The notes under the pieces: model-generated
Databases searched by the model: none
What the model was told of the DNA's origin: nothing
Seen by the model: only the letters and a program-made list of their open reading frames with translations
Position numbers and translations under genes: made by a program
Source of the DNA: Impatiens glandulifera
Taxonomy: Eukaryota > Streptophyta > Magnoliopsida > Ericales > Balsaminaceae
Direction: 5' to 3'
Length of the DNA stretch: 64,000 nt
Assembly (NCBI RefSeq): GCF_907164915.1
Contig: NC_061862.1
Span: 30,087,151 to 30,151,150, forward strand
Shown: piece by piece, positions 1 to 11,149 of the stretch
How the letters are laid out: the number at the start of each line of letters is the position of its first letter
How positions within the stretch are numbered: position 1 is the stretch's first letter

Positions 1-446
1 TCGATCGGCCTGTACTTGTATTCCTTAGTGAATATCCTTCTCGCGGTTTCGAGAGGAAGGGGTGACGTAGGAGTTTTATCTCCGAACATCCATAAAATCT
101 GTCTTGCTATTTACTTTCTGCCGGCTTCATTATCTAACCAACTAACTTAACCACACCGCTCCAAACCGACTTTATACTAACCATACCGAATATCCAGATT
201 ACCGAAACCGACCCACCATTTCCAAATCTCCATCATCCGAAACCGACCGTGCCTATCATACAAGCGTGCCGCTTCAACCTGAAAGCAAACCTCTTCCGCG
301 CTTGAACCTAGTTCAAGGGTTTGTGACAGGTTGTGTAGTATTGAAACCCCGGTGTTAATCTCTAACCGGATTAACCACCACCCTACGAGTGAGAACCGTT
401 AACCGGTTCAACCCCCGGTCCACCAGCGGCGATCTAGATCCTAACA
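1..446 (+). mobile_element. 3' part of a Ty1-copia LTR (plus orientation, start outside window)
   Basis: The sequence ends in GATCCTAACA at 446 and no primer-binding site follows, so this is the end of a 3' LTR or a solo LTR. It aligns block by block with the LTR of copia A (reverse strand, 16800-18617) and with the LTR-like segments at 24886, 29022 and 33159. Shared blocks are the hairpin region at 70-99 (GGAGTTTTAT, 12-nt loop, ATAAAATC), the adjoining GGTGACGTA, and CTTCCGCGCTT near 294 followed by GTTTGTGACA near 319. The left boundary and the interior of the element are off the window. The family assignment rests on these shared blocks; a Tork/SIRE-like lineage is inference. Confidence 0.7.
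70..99 (+). other. Conserved LTR hairpin, divergent copy
   Basis: The arms GGAGTTTTAT and ATAAAATC flank a 12-nt loop that is the complement of the loop in the other copies. About 7 of 9 stem positions pair. This copy is the most distant one in the window. Confidence 0.5.
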
Positions 447-868
447 GTTCGGTTTGTCGGTTCAAGGCCACTGAAATTGTTCAAACTAACCAAATATTTA
501 AATAGGTTAAGAACAAAAATAGAATATTAAACTGACAATGATAAGTAATGTATTATACATATTAAGTCATAACACATTTAAACTAATAATAATGAGAGAA
601 TATCACGAATTTAAAAACTTGTTAGTAGAGTATAAAATATATTAACTATTATCAATGGTATATTTGTGCATACACATGGAATAAATATAGGATTTTGTTG
701 ATATATATTTAAACTTTTTTTTCAATGTATCAAACCGATCTTCTAACTGTTCAAACTGAATCGATCAAATCGACAAACCAACTGTGTGCAATTTAGTAAA
801 CCGACGTTAACAATTTGGATGTGCATTTCGACCAATAAATCGACCAAACTGAATTGCTTACACCCTTA
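447..868. mobile_element. hAT-like non-autonomous element, left tip cut by the LTR
   Basis: The segment ends in GCTTACACCCTTA at 868, a typical end of plant hAT MITEs that open with TAAGGGTGTAAGC. It starts right after the LTR with TTCGGTTTGTCGG, which resembles the complementary end lacking its outermost bases. The right half is similar to 44100-44522 (ACAATTTGG, then ATGCATTTCGA or TGTGCATTTCGA, ending CCCTTAG). I infer that the LTR inserted into or next to its left terminus. No coding sequence is visible. Confidence 0.45.
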
Positions 869-1821
869 GTACCCGTTGATGAGGTTATGATATTTTAAAT
901 TTGTTTCAGGATTGAGGATAAATAGTGAAGAAGGTACCCGATTGGGTTTACAGTCGAGGATGGGGAGTATGCTAAATCCAAACCCCAATCTTGATACCTG
1001 ATTAAATAAATTAAAAATATATATTTATTTATTCTATTTTATTATATTATATTATCAGTTAATATGTAACTTTTCACAGTGAGTGAAATATTTGCCAATG
1101 AATACGTGAACTTCTTATTAGACTTATTGGTATAGTATATATTTATTTTGTTCTGTTATTAATATTTACATTTCTCTCTCATAAATATTTAAATATGACT
1201 CATTTAATAAAAAATAAATTATCATTTTTATTATTAAAAAACATTTAATAATTTTTCTCATTAATTTTTTCTTATTAAAAATATTATTTTTTTAAAATTA
1301 TTGTATATGACATATAAAATGCATTTTAATTATTTCTCTCAATAATTTATTCTCTTTTATTTATTAAAAAAATTCTATAGTCAAGGATAGAAGAAGAACC
1401 TCCACTAAAAATTTATTCTATAAATTTATTTTTTTATTTATTAATTTCTAATTATATATTTGAATCAATTAATTAGTTTATATATTTTAAAAAGTAATAA
1501 TTAAAAAAAATTAATAAATCAATAAATATACTAGAATAAGAAGTTAAATATAAAAATTATTAAATAATAATAAGGAGATGAATAAATCAACTTAATAAAA
1601 TATATAAAAATATATTTTTAATATATATATATATATATTAAATTATATATATATTTTTTATTTTTTTAATTAATTAATTAGTTTATATATTTTTAAAAAT
1701 AATAATTGAAAAACAAATTAAATTAATAAATATAATAAAATAAAAAGTTAAATATAAAAATTATTAAATAATAATAAGGAGAATGAATAAATCAAATTAA
1801 TAAAATATATAAAAATATATG

Positions 1822-1869
<48 letters not shown>

Positions 1870-2960
1870 AAATTATTATTTTTGTAAGTTCTCTATCTTA
1901 TTTCTCTTTAATCTTTAAAAGTTTCTTTTTCTTTCCTATTTTATCGTTTTATAAAATTTATTAAAAATTAAATTCAATTAGTATATAATATTAAAATTTA
2001 GATTTTCTTTTTATCTAGGTTGAATGTTAGTAATTTGTGCTTTATTTATTAGTTTATAGTTTAAGTGAATAATTTATCTTATAATTATTTAATTTCAAAT
2101 GAAATAAATATTTATATAAATTTTAAAATAAAAAATAATTAAAAAATAAATATTTATATTGATTTTAAAATAAAAAACAATTAAAAAAAGAGAAATTATT
2201 AAATATTTTTTTTAAATAATAAAAAGTTGAAAAGAGAGAAATTATTAAATGCTTTTAGGTGACTGGTATAATTTAAAATTAAAGTGTTGTCATATTTATA
2301 TGATGACATATGCATTGCCTGTACTTTTATAGGTAACTAATGTTTTTATTTGTTTCGTATTAATTTCAATAACTAAATTAAAGTTATTTATTATTTTTAA
2401 TATTTTTTTAATTTATTTTAGTAATATATAAATTTATCATTTAGTTGGGTAATATGACAAATAAATATTGGGTAGGGATGAGTACTTCCTTACTAATAGA
2501 ATACCCATTGTCATTTATAAATAAAAGAATCATTGTTATATCTTAATTAAAATAATTCAACAACTATATAAGTTAAAAACAATAAAAACAATTTTGATTA
2601 TCTTAACCAACATAGACTTATACTAAGTAATAACAAAAGTCAGCCATTTTAAGAAAATTATAAAATGAGTTTACAGTTAGCCTGACTTGTATTTAGCTAA
2701 ATAACATAAAAAAATCAAAATATATTTTTTTATTAAAGTGAAGCAGTTATTCCCTAAATCAAAATATTTAATAATAAAAAACTGTAAAGAAAATAAAAGT
2801 TCAATATATATTTTGGTGTAGTCTTAATGAAGTGAATTTATATTTGGTAATCTCAACCATAATGCATTATGGGGAAAGTCAAAAGTTAAATGTGCCGTCA
2901 GGGCTTCTCCAAATTCAAACCTTCTTAAAGCATATTTATTTCTTTAACTACTCATGTTGA
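869..2960. other. AT-rich spacer upstream of the first transporter gene
   Basis: No gene is visible. At 869-1000 there are GGTACCCGA-type strings and AAACCCCAATC-like text resembling the ends of the hAT element at 48648-51113. At 2470-2510 GGGTAGGGATGAG and ACCCATTGTCAT look like the opposite end, so a worn relative of that element may span about 870-2515. The rest is poly(A/T)-rich. Confidence 0.4.
1471..1866. repeat. ~206-bp tandem duplication, each copy ending in (TA)n
   Basis: AATTAGTTTATATATTTT recurs at about 1471 and 1677. Both copies carry AAGTTAAATATAAAAATTAT, AATAATAATAAGGAGA and ATGAATAAATCAA, and both run into (TA)n, at about 1620-1640 and 1826-1866. The copies differ by scattered substitutions and small indels. 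It is non-coding. Confidence 0.75.
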
Positions 2961-2972
2961 CTATATATATTT
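2961..2972 (+). promoter_or_regulatory. Probable TATA box of NPF2-like gene 1
   Basis: CTATATATATTT lies 64-75 bp before the ATG at 3036. The third paralogue has the identical string 48-58 bp before its ATG. Both leaders also contain AGATCATCA just before the start, which supports a shared ancestral core promoter. Confidence 0.55.
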
Positions 2973-3035
2973 AATTGTTCTTGTAAATAAAAAAGAGAGG
3001 AGACCCAGTGATCATAGATCATCAAAAGAATTTCC

Positions 3036-6000
3036 ATGGGAAGCGAAACTGATGCATGCAATCGAGGAGGATGGATCACTATCCCTTTCATTGCAGCTAC
3101 GTTGGCCGGATTGACTTTAGCAGCCGGAGGGTGGACGAGTAACCTGATAGTGTATTTGATTCACGAGTATAACGTGGAAAAAATCGACGCCACCCAGATC
3201 GGTAATGTCTTAAATGGCTGTGCCTCCATGCTACCCATCGTGGGAGCAATCATCGCCGACTCCTTTATCGGCTGCTTCTCTGTTATTTGGATCTCTTCTC
3301 TTTTCTCCTTACTAGTAAGTCATTCATTTTCTCTCTAAATATATAATCAATCAATGAATCTCTGTTTTTCCTTATGTTAAATGCATGTCTTTGACAGGGG
3401 ATAATGCTTCTAACCTTAACCGCCACTATTAACACCTTGAGACCTATTCCATGTGTGCATGATGGTCCGGGCTTGTGTGGAGGCCCATCAAAAGTTCAAT
3501 ATGCTGTACTGTATATTGCTCTGGCTATGGCCGTCATAGGAGTGGGAGGAACACGGTTCACCTTGGCCACCATAGGGGCAGACCAGCTGGACAAACCTAA
3601 GCACCGACAGAGCTTCTTCAACTGGTTCATTTTCATCATATACATTTCCAATTTGGTGAGTGCAACCTTCACAGTATATGTAGAAGACAATGTAAGTTGG
3701 GGGCTGGGATTTGGGCTATGCCTTGCTGTGAATTTGATAGGCTTGGCCTTATTCTTGCTCGGTGCTAAATTTTACCGTCATGTTAAGCCGAAGGATGGAA
3801 GTCCCTTTGTGGGTTTGGCTCGTGTTGTGGTGGCGGCATTTAGTAAAAGACGAGAATCTGTTAGTTTTGATCCGGAAAGATACTACTATTTCACGCAGAA
3901 GTACAGTCAAGAGGAATTAGGAGGAGTCGAACACTTTGTGACTGCTCCATCTAGTTTCTTCAAGTAAGTTATTCTATAATTGGTCATAGTTAATTAGTTA
4001 GTTAACAACTATTTAAGACAAAAATATTGTGATCTAGCTAGCACAAAGAGACTATATATATACTCTCTATTTTTCTAACAAAAATATCAAAAATGCATGC
4101 CTTGATTCCACAATGATAAAATATTGCCAAAGGCTTAAAAAGATGATTATATGTCATTGATAGTCTATTCAACAATGTTAGAATATGAGAAAGTCAATGT
4201 ATTTCATATCAATATTTGATTTGCTGTTTGGCTCCTTCATTCAAGAAATTTTATGCAAAACTAGAGAGTCTAGAGAGGTCTCAATGAATAGGTTTCAGTT
4301 CGATGCTACCTTTATTGGTACTGCCTGAATCCATTCACTAAATCACTATATGTCAATCATAAAATATGTTTCTCTCACCCTTAACTCATAAAGTTAACTA
4401 TAGTTAAGAATTTAAAGATAGTTATAGTTGAGAATTTAAAGGTACTTGAGAATTTAAAGAAAAAACTAATATATTAAATTATTATATATTTTGTTTTAAC
4501 CAAAAATAATATAATTATTTACAATTATAATATTATTTCTCCTATAAATATATATATAATAATTTAATGCATAATTTTTTTCCTTTAAATCCTCACCGCA
4601 ATATAATAATATTAATGCAATATATATATATATATATATATTTAATTAATAGTAATTTTAAATTATTATGTTATAATTTTTATGTCAGTACTAAATATAT
4701 TAATATAATATATATTTAATTAATAATATATTTTTTAAATTATTATGTTGTTCCTTATATATGATACAAAACATATATAACATTAATTTGTTATTAACAA
4801 ATAATAATAATTTGATATATATTTAATTAATAATTTTTTAAATTATTGTGTTATTCCTCATAACAAAATATATATAATAATTTAATACATATATATTTAT
4901 AAAGGTGATTTAAAATTATTTAATTAAAAAAGAATATAAAATAATTTAATATATTATTTCCTGCTTTAAATTCTCAACTATACTTAAGTTTATGAGTTAG
5001 CGGTGAGAAGGAGAAATTTAAAGATCGATGACATGTGTCAATTATTGATGGATTAGGCACTACCTTTATAAGTAACATCAAACTAACCCAACTAATATGT
5101 GTTAGTAGAGTAATTTGGACGATGGATGTGACTAGAGATGGATTGATGTAGATCTTGTAATGGGTTTAATTCCAATTCAAAAGAAAAATTATTATTAAGT
5201 CTTTATTTATATATATTTTAAATGTTAGAAGCTGCACGATGCTACATTCATAACCTCTAATTTGACGACCCTTTTAATAATATAATATAATAATTTTACT
5301 AAGGAGGTTTCTCGAAAAATCATATTAGATCCGGGTGAGGATTAGTTTTGTGATATTGTGATAGAGAAGCTCCCTTTCCATTTAGGCTCATCTTGATAAT
5401 GGTAAATATAATGGGCCACTTAGAACCATCTCTTTGTTGCAAGATGTTTCCCTTAAATTAACCCACCACGGTTGCTCTGTCACCAACATCTAATGAATTG
5501 AAGGTGATAGGAATCACATTATTGTCGAGCTTCAAGTTGATATGGACTCTTGTGAAGTTTGAGACATCCTCTTTGGATGTTTATTTTTCCTAGTTTATCA
5601 CTTTATTATGTTTGGACTTTGGAGGTTTGTTATATATATATTTTGAATATTATAATGAAAACTTTTTAATAATTGTTAATGTGCTATCAATTGTTTTTAT
5701 ATAATTTTTTGAAAATGTTGTAGATTCCTAAATAAGGCAGCATTGAAAACAGAGGGAGATGTGAAGGCCGATGGCTCAATTGCAAACCCATGGAAGTTGT
5801 GTACAGTTCAACAAGTTGAAGATCTAAAGGTATTAATCAAGCTATTTCCTATATGGTCAAGTGGAATATTCTTAAGCATCCCATTAGTCATCCAACTGAG
5901 CCTATCCACCCTCCAAGCCCTATCCATGGACCGGCACCTTGGCCACCAATTCAAGATCCCAGCAGGGTCCATGATAGTGTTCATTCTCCTCTCCACCTGC

Positions 6001-6594
6001 CTCACCATAATCTTATTGGATCGCCTGATCTATCCTCTAGTAGAAAATCTCATCGGTCGTCCTTCTTCATCCTTCGAGAGAATTGGACTCGGCCACGTAT
6101 TTTGCGCGATGAGCATGGCGGTTGCAGCATTGGTGGAGTCTAGGCGACTCAAAGAATCTGCGGTAAAGCCCAATAGCATGTCGGTTTTGTGGCTGGCACC
6201 ACAACTGATTCTGTCAGGGATAGGAGAAGCATTCCATTTACCTGGAAGCACGGGATTGTTCTACCAGGAGTTTCCAGATTCATTAAAGAGTACAGCCACG
6301 GGTGCGTTGGCGATGTTCATTGGGCTCGCATTTTGCCTTAGCACAGCCATAGTGGGGGTTCTTAGGAGGGCGACTGAGTGGCTACCCAATAATATAGACC
6401 ATGGTAGGATTGATATTGTTTTCTGGTTGTTGTTCGGGATTGGGGTGCTTAATTTTGGGTATTACTTGGTTGGTGCACACTGCTACAAATATAGATTGGG
6501 TAATCATATGATCCATGGCAGCCCAAGTGATCATCAGGTCATGATTGAGAACATTAATGGTGATCTTGATGATCAAGATTCAACCCGAAAATGA
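3036..6594 (+). CDS. NRT1/PTR family (NPF2, NAXT-like) transporter, gene 1
   Basis: Three exons: 3036-3314, 3398-3963 and 5724-6594 (stop TGA), giving 571 residues, normal for the family. Introns are GT-AG, phases 0 and 2. The product is a 12-helix MFS membrane transporter of the PTR2/POT fold. Helix 1 reads GGWITIPFIAATLAGLTLAA, the NAXT-type form without the ExxER motif of most POT/NPF proteins. GGTRFTLAT, FFNWF, NPWKLCTVQQVEDLK, KIPAGSM and FYQEFPDSLKSTATG are further family blocks. The charged central loop carries RYYYF and QEELGG. Characterised NAXT-clade members move nitrate or chloride, usually as efflux or low-affinity carriers at the plasma membrane; the substrate here is inference. 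The start is ATGG in good context, with AATAAA at 6664. Oddities: intron 2 is 1760 bp (70-73 bp in the paralogues), and the tail is longer and ends STRK rather than DQDSA. Confidence 0.9.
3964..5723 (+). other. Enlarged intron 2 of gene 1
   Basis: GTAAGT to TTGTAG, 1760 bp. It contains a foldback element (4291-5089) and a 5100-5620 stretch of higher complexity (for example ATTAGATCCGGGTGAGGATTAG) that looks like worn transposon or LINE text but that I could not assign. No open frame of note is present. The exon 2 and exon 3 joints still restore the conserved FFKFLNKAAL reading, so the intron appears removable. Confidence 0.75.
4291..5089. mobile_element. Foldback MITE with ~110-bp terminal inverted repeats
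   Basis: The left arm from GGTTTCAGTTCGATGCTACC matches the reverse complement of the right arm ending TAAGTAACATCAAACTAACC. Paired blocks include GGTACTGCCT / AGGCACTACC, TTAACTCATAAAGTTAA / TTAAGTTTATGAGTTA and AGTTGAGAATTT / AAATTCTCAACT. The centre is AT-rich with no ORF. The flanks AATGAATA and AACTAATA may be a worn 8-bp target duplication (6 of 8). The superfamily (hAT or Mutator) is unresolved. Confidence 0.7.
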
Positions 6595-6810
6595 TTCTCA
6601 AAGTCTTATTTATGCATTGTAAACAACTATTTACTAGCAAATTTTCTAAGGAATGAAGATAAAAATAAAAATTATTATCTATAAAATCTGATAGGTCTAA
6701 ACCTTCTAAAAATAATAATAGCTATATATTCCTTAACTAATCCGAACAATTTTTAAAATCAATTTATATTAATGAGAATAAAGTTTAAAAATACAAAATT
6801 AGTTGAAAGA

Positions 6811-7060
6811 AGTTATGTCACCCCCTTTTGATGGTAGGGGAGCGATAGTTGGGCGGCGACTCTTCCACTTGGCAGCCACATGAAAAAAAATAAGTAACAA
6901 TGGAAATGAAAAATAAAAGTCTGTGCGCTCTTCTTTAGTTTTGTTCAATTCATAGCCAGACTATGATCAAATCATAGTATTCTCCTATCGAAAAGAGCTC
7001 AAAAGTACGAGTTTTAATTTTTTATGAGAAACCCAAATCGAAGTAGACGACGACTTGGAA
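6811..7060 (+). repeat. Left terminal inverted repeat of the giant element
   Basis: It pairs with 35310-35564 on the opposite strand. Shared blocks in order are AGTTATG, CACTTGGCA.CCAC, ACAATGG, ATCAAATCATAG, ATTCTCCT, AAAGAGCTCAAAAGT and ATGAGAAACCCAAATCGAAG. Identity is high inside and lower in the outer 60 bp. Confidence 0.8.
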
Positions 7061-7180
7061 GACGACTACTGTGAGGACAACGAGCGCGAAGAAGTTCACC
7101 GAGAAGAAGACACTCGTGAAGACCACTGCGAAGAAGACGACTACCGCGAACAAGACGACCACCGCGAACAAGACGTTAAC
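7038..7180 (+). repeat. GAAGACGAC-type repeat inside the left terminus
   Basis: Runs of GAAGACGAC, CGCGAACAAGACGAC and CCGCGAAGAAG make a GA/AC-rich, purine-biased tract joined directly to the terminal repeat. The right arm has the corresponding CGTCTTCGTAG ... TGTCGTCTGCTTCG at about 35315-35345. A long open frame through it would be acidic and low complexity; I see no sign that it codes. Confidence 0.6.
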
Positions 7181-7189
7181 ATATATTAT

Positions 7190-7830
7190 TTTTAAACTAA
7201 ACTGTAATGTATGAACTGCAATGTTATTTTTAAACTAAACTATAATGTATGAACTGTAATGTTCTTTTCAAAGTGAACTGTAATGTTTAAACTTTAATGT
7301 TATTTTTAAAACTAAAGTGTAATGTTTAATAAACTAAATTGTAATTTATAAACTGTAATGTCTAAACTGTAATGTTATTTTTAAAACTGAAGTGTAATGT
7401 CGGATAATTTGAACTGTAATGTCTGATAAACTAAAATGTAATATAATTTGAATTGCAATGTCATTTAAATACTGGATTGTAATGTGTTTTAAAACTAAAA
7501 TGTAAATTCTTATGAACTTAAGTGTAATGTCAGATATACTGAAGTGTAATGTCTGATACATTAAAGTGTAATGTCTGATACACTGAAGTGTAATATAATT
7601 TAAACTATAATGTAACGTCATATATACTGAACTGTAATTTCTTTTACACTGGACATTAACATTTTTTTAAAACTCAACTACCTTTTATTTTAAATTGAAA
7701 TTTAAATTCTTATATACTGAAATGTAATATCTAATAAACTAAAATGTAACGTAATTTGAACTGTAATGTCATTTAAATATTGAACTGTAATGTGTTTTAA
7801 AACCGAAATGTAAAACATAACAGTACAAGT
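7190..7830 (-). repeat. 22-bp satellite, left arm (inverted copy)
   Basis: Degenerate units of the type CTGAAGTGTAATGTCTGATA are the reverse complement of the satellite at 23590-24885. Open frames across it (for example 7346-7621 minus) only reflect the periodicity. Confidence 0.8.
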
Positions 7831-7844
7831 TTATACATAATGTG

Positions 7845-8190
7845 ATCGTATTCAAGTATAATTAACAAAGAGTTACCAATCAATATGAGTTCTGCGATTG
7901 ATTGTGATTGAGTTATAGACAATGTTCTTCAATGTCTTTTTTATACTTTTATACCTCAACAAATAATTTTGTAGGGAGTTTCTTCATTATATTCCAAAGA
8001 TAAAAATGATGATGAGTGTTCGGAAATACCTTATCAATAATTATGATCATTGATCGACATTGATCAGTGATTATTGCCTTTGAAGCATGTTCGTTCATAC
8101 ATGTCAACCAGACTTTGAATCATAACTGGACAGTAAAATCGATTATCCATGATGATGATACAAAGGTGAATGAAATTTGATCTAACGATG
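7845..8190 (-). pseudogene. FAR1/Mutator-type transposase, C-terminal fragment
   Basis: On the reverse strand the frame reads WLTCMNEHASKAIITDQCRS, then VFPNTHHHFYLWNIMKKLPT, then KLFVE. This is the plant FAR1/FHY3-like MULE transposase signature (WL.CM, AIITDQ, VFPNTRHR..LWHIMKKLP). The second DDE aspartate of the catalytic core falls in AIITDQ. Beyond it, VYNSITI also matches the family. Internal stops and at least one frameshift make it dead. The gypsy LTR interrupts it on the upstream side, and its N-terminal partner is at 18945-19316. Confidence 0.8.
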
Positions 8191-8487
8191 GTAAGAGAGC
8201 TTCTTAAGAGCTTACATTTGTTCTATTGTAATTGTTTGTCTTAATTTCTTTTAGTCCCCGAACTATTTTATTTTGGTCATTGTGTTATTAGGCCACATCA
8301 TTAGTACTGTAACAGACATAGGGCAATATTCTCTAAGAGGATTGTTATTTAATGCAGAGAATATCTACTCATTAAGTTTATGGAATGAATGAGAAATAGC
8401 TCTTTCTATCAAATTCTCATGTTACCTTCCTCTTCTCAGGAAGATAGTGATTTTCTCCTTTCAACTTAACTCTTATATGTATGAATT
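8190..8487 (+). repeat. Gypsy 5' LTR
   Basis: The left border is set by where transposase homology stops (TGGTAAGAGAGC near 8188). The right border is set by the TATCAGAG primer-binding-like site. Its last ~150 bp match 18779-18955. Confidence 0.6.
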
Positions 8488-8499
8488 AGTATCAGAGTC

Positions 8500-11135
8500 G
8501 ACGATTCTCATGATGGTCGAAACCAGACATCATTCAGACGACTCCCTATGTACAACGGTAGGTTCGATTTCTCGAATGTTGGAAGAAGTGCAAAAATAGA
8601 TGGAAAGAAAAGTAGGTTCTATTGAAGAACATCTACACATATTTGCAAGTAGAAATGGAGCTGATCACCTAGAGGAGTCAGTAAGTTCGTCTCAAAATGC
8701 ACCACCAAGGTATATGCCTTATGTTCCACCCACTCGCTTGACGAAAGTGGATTTCCGCAAGTTTGATGAACAAATGTGGAAGACTGGCTAATTTCAGTAG
8801 AATAGTTTTTTCGTGTGGACAGAACTGCAAACGTGACAAAGGTAGAGATTGTGCCAATTCTTTTCTTAATTGCGCTCAATCAAGAAACCCAATGGTAGTT
8901 CTCACCTGGAAAAGTTTTAAGAACTCGTTGTTGGGATACCAGGAGATGAAGTATCCCTTAATTCAATAACAACAACAACATCGAACAATTGCGGAAACGA
9001 AAGAAAGCAAACTAAAGAACGCATAGACAATATTTATAGTGGTTCGGCCAAAACAGGCCTACATCCACTTTGAAGCACAAGAGGCTCTCAACTTTATTAT
9101 CAATAATGTTATATGAGTATTACAATGATTCTCTATAATGAAATCTCACACACAACTCACAAGGAAACGATGCTCTCAAGACAAAGACTTGGCTTTCTAA
9201 AGTGCCCGACTGCACCTTTAAATAAGCCTCGATTAGGTCAATATCAATATCTTGTGCAAATCTCTCAAAGAGATTCCAAAATATTCTTACCATATTTTCT
9301 AATTATATTTCCATAACAAAAGATCTATTTTCCTTTTGTGTTAATCTTATTTCCTAATATCAATATTATATATAAAAAGATATAGTTTCCTTTTGTTGAA
9401 TATACCTTTTCCTTGTACTAAGATTGTGTATCATGAATATACAATATTTGTAATATTTGTAAATCCATTCTCAACACTCGTTACTCCAACAGTTTGGTTC
9501 ACCAATCAGCAGACTGATGAATCTGAAACAAAAAACATTATTCAAGAATATAATTTGAGGTACATTGTTATTTCTCAAAATCTTATTCATATATCATAGG
9601 AGTATGTATTATATTGTTATTTAAGTGGATTAAGAGGGGAGATCTCAAATATTGTTAGATTGTTACAACATGAGTCCCTAAATGCAGCTATGGCAGTAGC
9701 TAAAGTGTAGATTGACACTTATAAAGTATTATTGACGAGCGGTTATTTATATAGAAATTACCCACCCCTTTTACCTACTTCTAATCTCCCAAAATCTAAC
9801 TGGTCTAATAACCTCATCAGTCAACTCTTAACTACACCTCACCTAATACCTCGAATGCTAGACAAGGATATATGCAATAGATGGACCCGAAAATACTTGA
9901 TGATCGTAGAAAAAAGGGAATTTGTTATACATGTGATGAGAAATATAATGTTAATCACAAATATAAAGCTAAGTTATTTATGATTGTATTAAATGATGTA
10001 GGGGAATGTGAGAACATTTTACCGGAATATAGCGAAGATTTTAAGAGTTTCAAATCAGCCAATGATACACCCTCTATTTCTATCCAAGAACTATCAAACT
10101 TTGAGGATTTCTGGTAAGATTGGACTACTACCTGTTATAATATTCATAGATACAGGTAGTACCCACAACTTTATCAATTCTAGAATCCTTAAGAATGTTA
10201 ATCACCCCCATATCTACTTAGTCTATATCTATCAAAGTGGAGGATGGTTTTAACCTAATAATTGAGGGGTATTGTAAGAATTTTAACTGGACTATGAATG
10301 ATGAAGAATGTATAGTTGATATGCGGGTACTGGATATGCCCAGTTATGATGTAGTTATGAGAATCAAATGACTTATCACGATTGGTCCTCCTATTGAGAC
10401 TTTGAGAAATTGACGCTCTCTTTTAATCAAGAAAGTGAAACTCGGTTCCTTTAGTGCGTTAATCAAATGAATATCAATATCATCGAAGGTGATAACTTAT
10501 CAAAGATGCTGAAAAGGGGAAAAAAATTGTTTTGTTCAAGTAGAAATCCACAAGAAAGTATGAGTCAATTCTTTGTTATTTCAACTATGAGTCTTCATGA
10601 AGCACCAGAAGAATTGACTCACATACTTACGACACATGAAGACTTATTCTAGAAACTAGTGGGATTACCTCTTGTTCAGACTTTTGATCATCAAATCCAT
10701 CTTAAGGAGGGTACTCAACCAATATGTTTAAGATCCTATAGGTATCCTGCTATTCAAAAGGGGAAAATTAAGATCATGGTAGATAAAGGAATAATATAAC
10801 ATAGTCATAGTGCATTCATGGCACCAGTGATCCTAGTACGAAAAAAATATCTTTTATGGAGACTATGCATCTATTACAGACAACTAAATGCATTTACAGT
10901 GTAGGATAAATTTCGCATACCAATCATTGAAGAACTGCATGGTTTAGAAGTTTTTTTCAAACTCAATCTTCGCTCTAGCTACCATCAAATTCGAATGAAA
11001 TAAACAGATTGTCACGTGACTGTCTTCCGTACTCATGAGGGGTTGTACGGGTTTCTAGTGATGCCATTTGGATTGACCAATGTGCCATCTACTTTTCAAA
11101 GAGATGTATCCGTTTTATTTCCAGAAAAGTGATTT
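8500..11135 (+). pseudogene. Decayed gypsy gag-pol
   Basis: Recognisable pieces in order: a gag start near 8511-8790 with KVDFRKFDEQ (consensus K.EFPRFDG); SGLRGEISNIVRLLQHESLN near 9630-9690; a knuckle-like RRKKGICYTCDEKYNVNHKY near 9905-9965; a protease-like TGSTHNFINSRIL near 10153; then reverse transcriptase from about 10660 with [22 protein letters not shown] and [14 protein letters not shown] to 11135. Stops and frameshifts are scattered throughout. The polymerase is cut before its YxDD box, where copia A joins. The gag is also interrupted by a solo LTR at 8929-9491. No function can remain. Confidence 0.8.
8929..9491 (-). mobile_element. Solo copia LTR inserted in gypsy gag
   Basis: On the reverse strand it starts TGTTGGAGTAACGAG at 9491, and gag homology resumes beyond it. 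It contains ATTTATAGTGGTTCGGCC and CCTACATCCACTT, a leader motif also present in the copia C LTR near 60450-60480. No internal region accompanies it. The low-coordinate border (about 8929, TGTTGGGATACC) is approximate and no clean target duplication is seen. Confidence 0.65.
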
Positions 11136-11149
11136 TTACTAGGATGTTA

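Noticed and set aside
5853..6143. Open frames in other phases overlapping transporter exon 3 (and similar ones at 38691-38951, 41888-42427, 5808-6251)
   Set aside because: They are shadows of the conserved transporter exons. Similar frames recur in the paralogues because the exons are homologous.
7346..7621. A 91-residue reverse-strand frame rich in HYTL/ITL repeats
   Set aside because: It is a direct read-through of the 22-bp satellite, with no start context or family.
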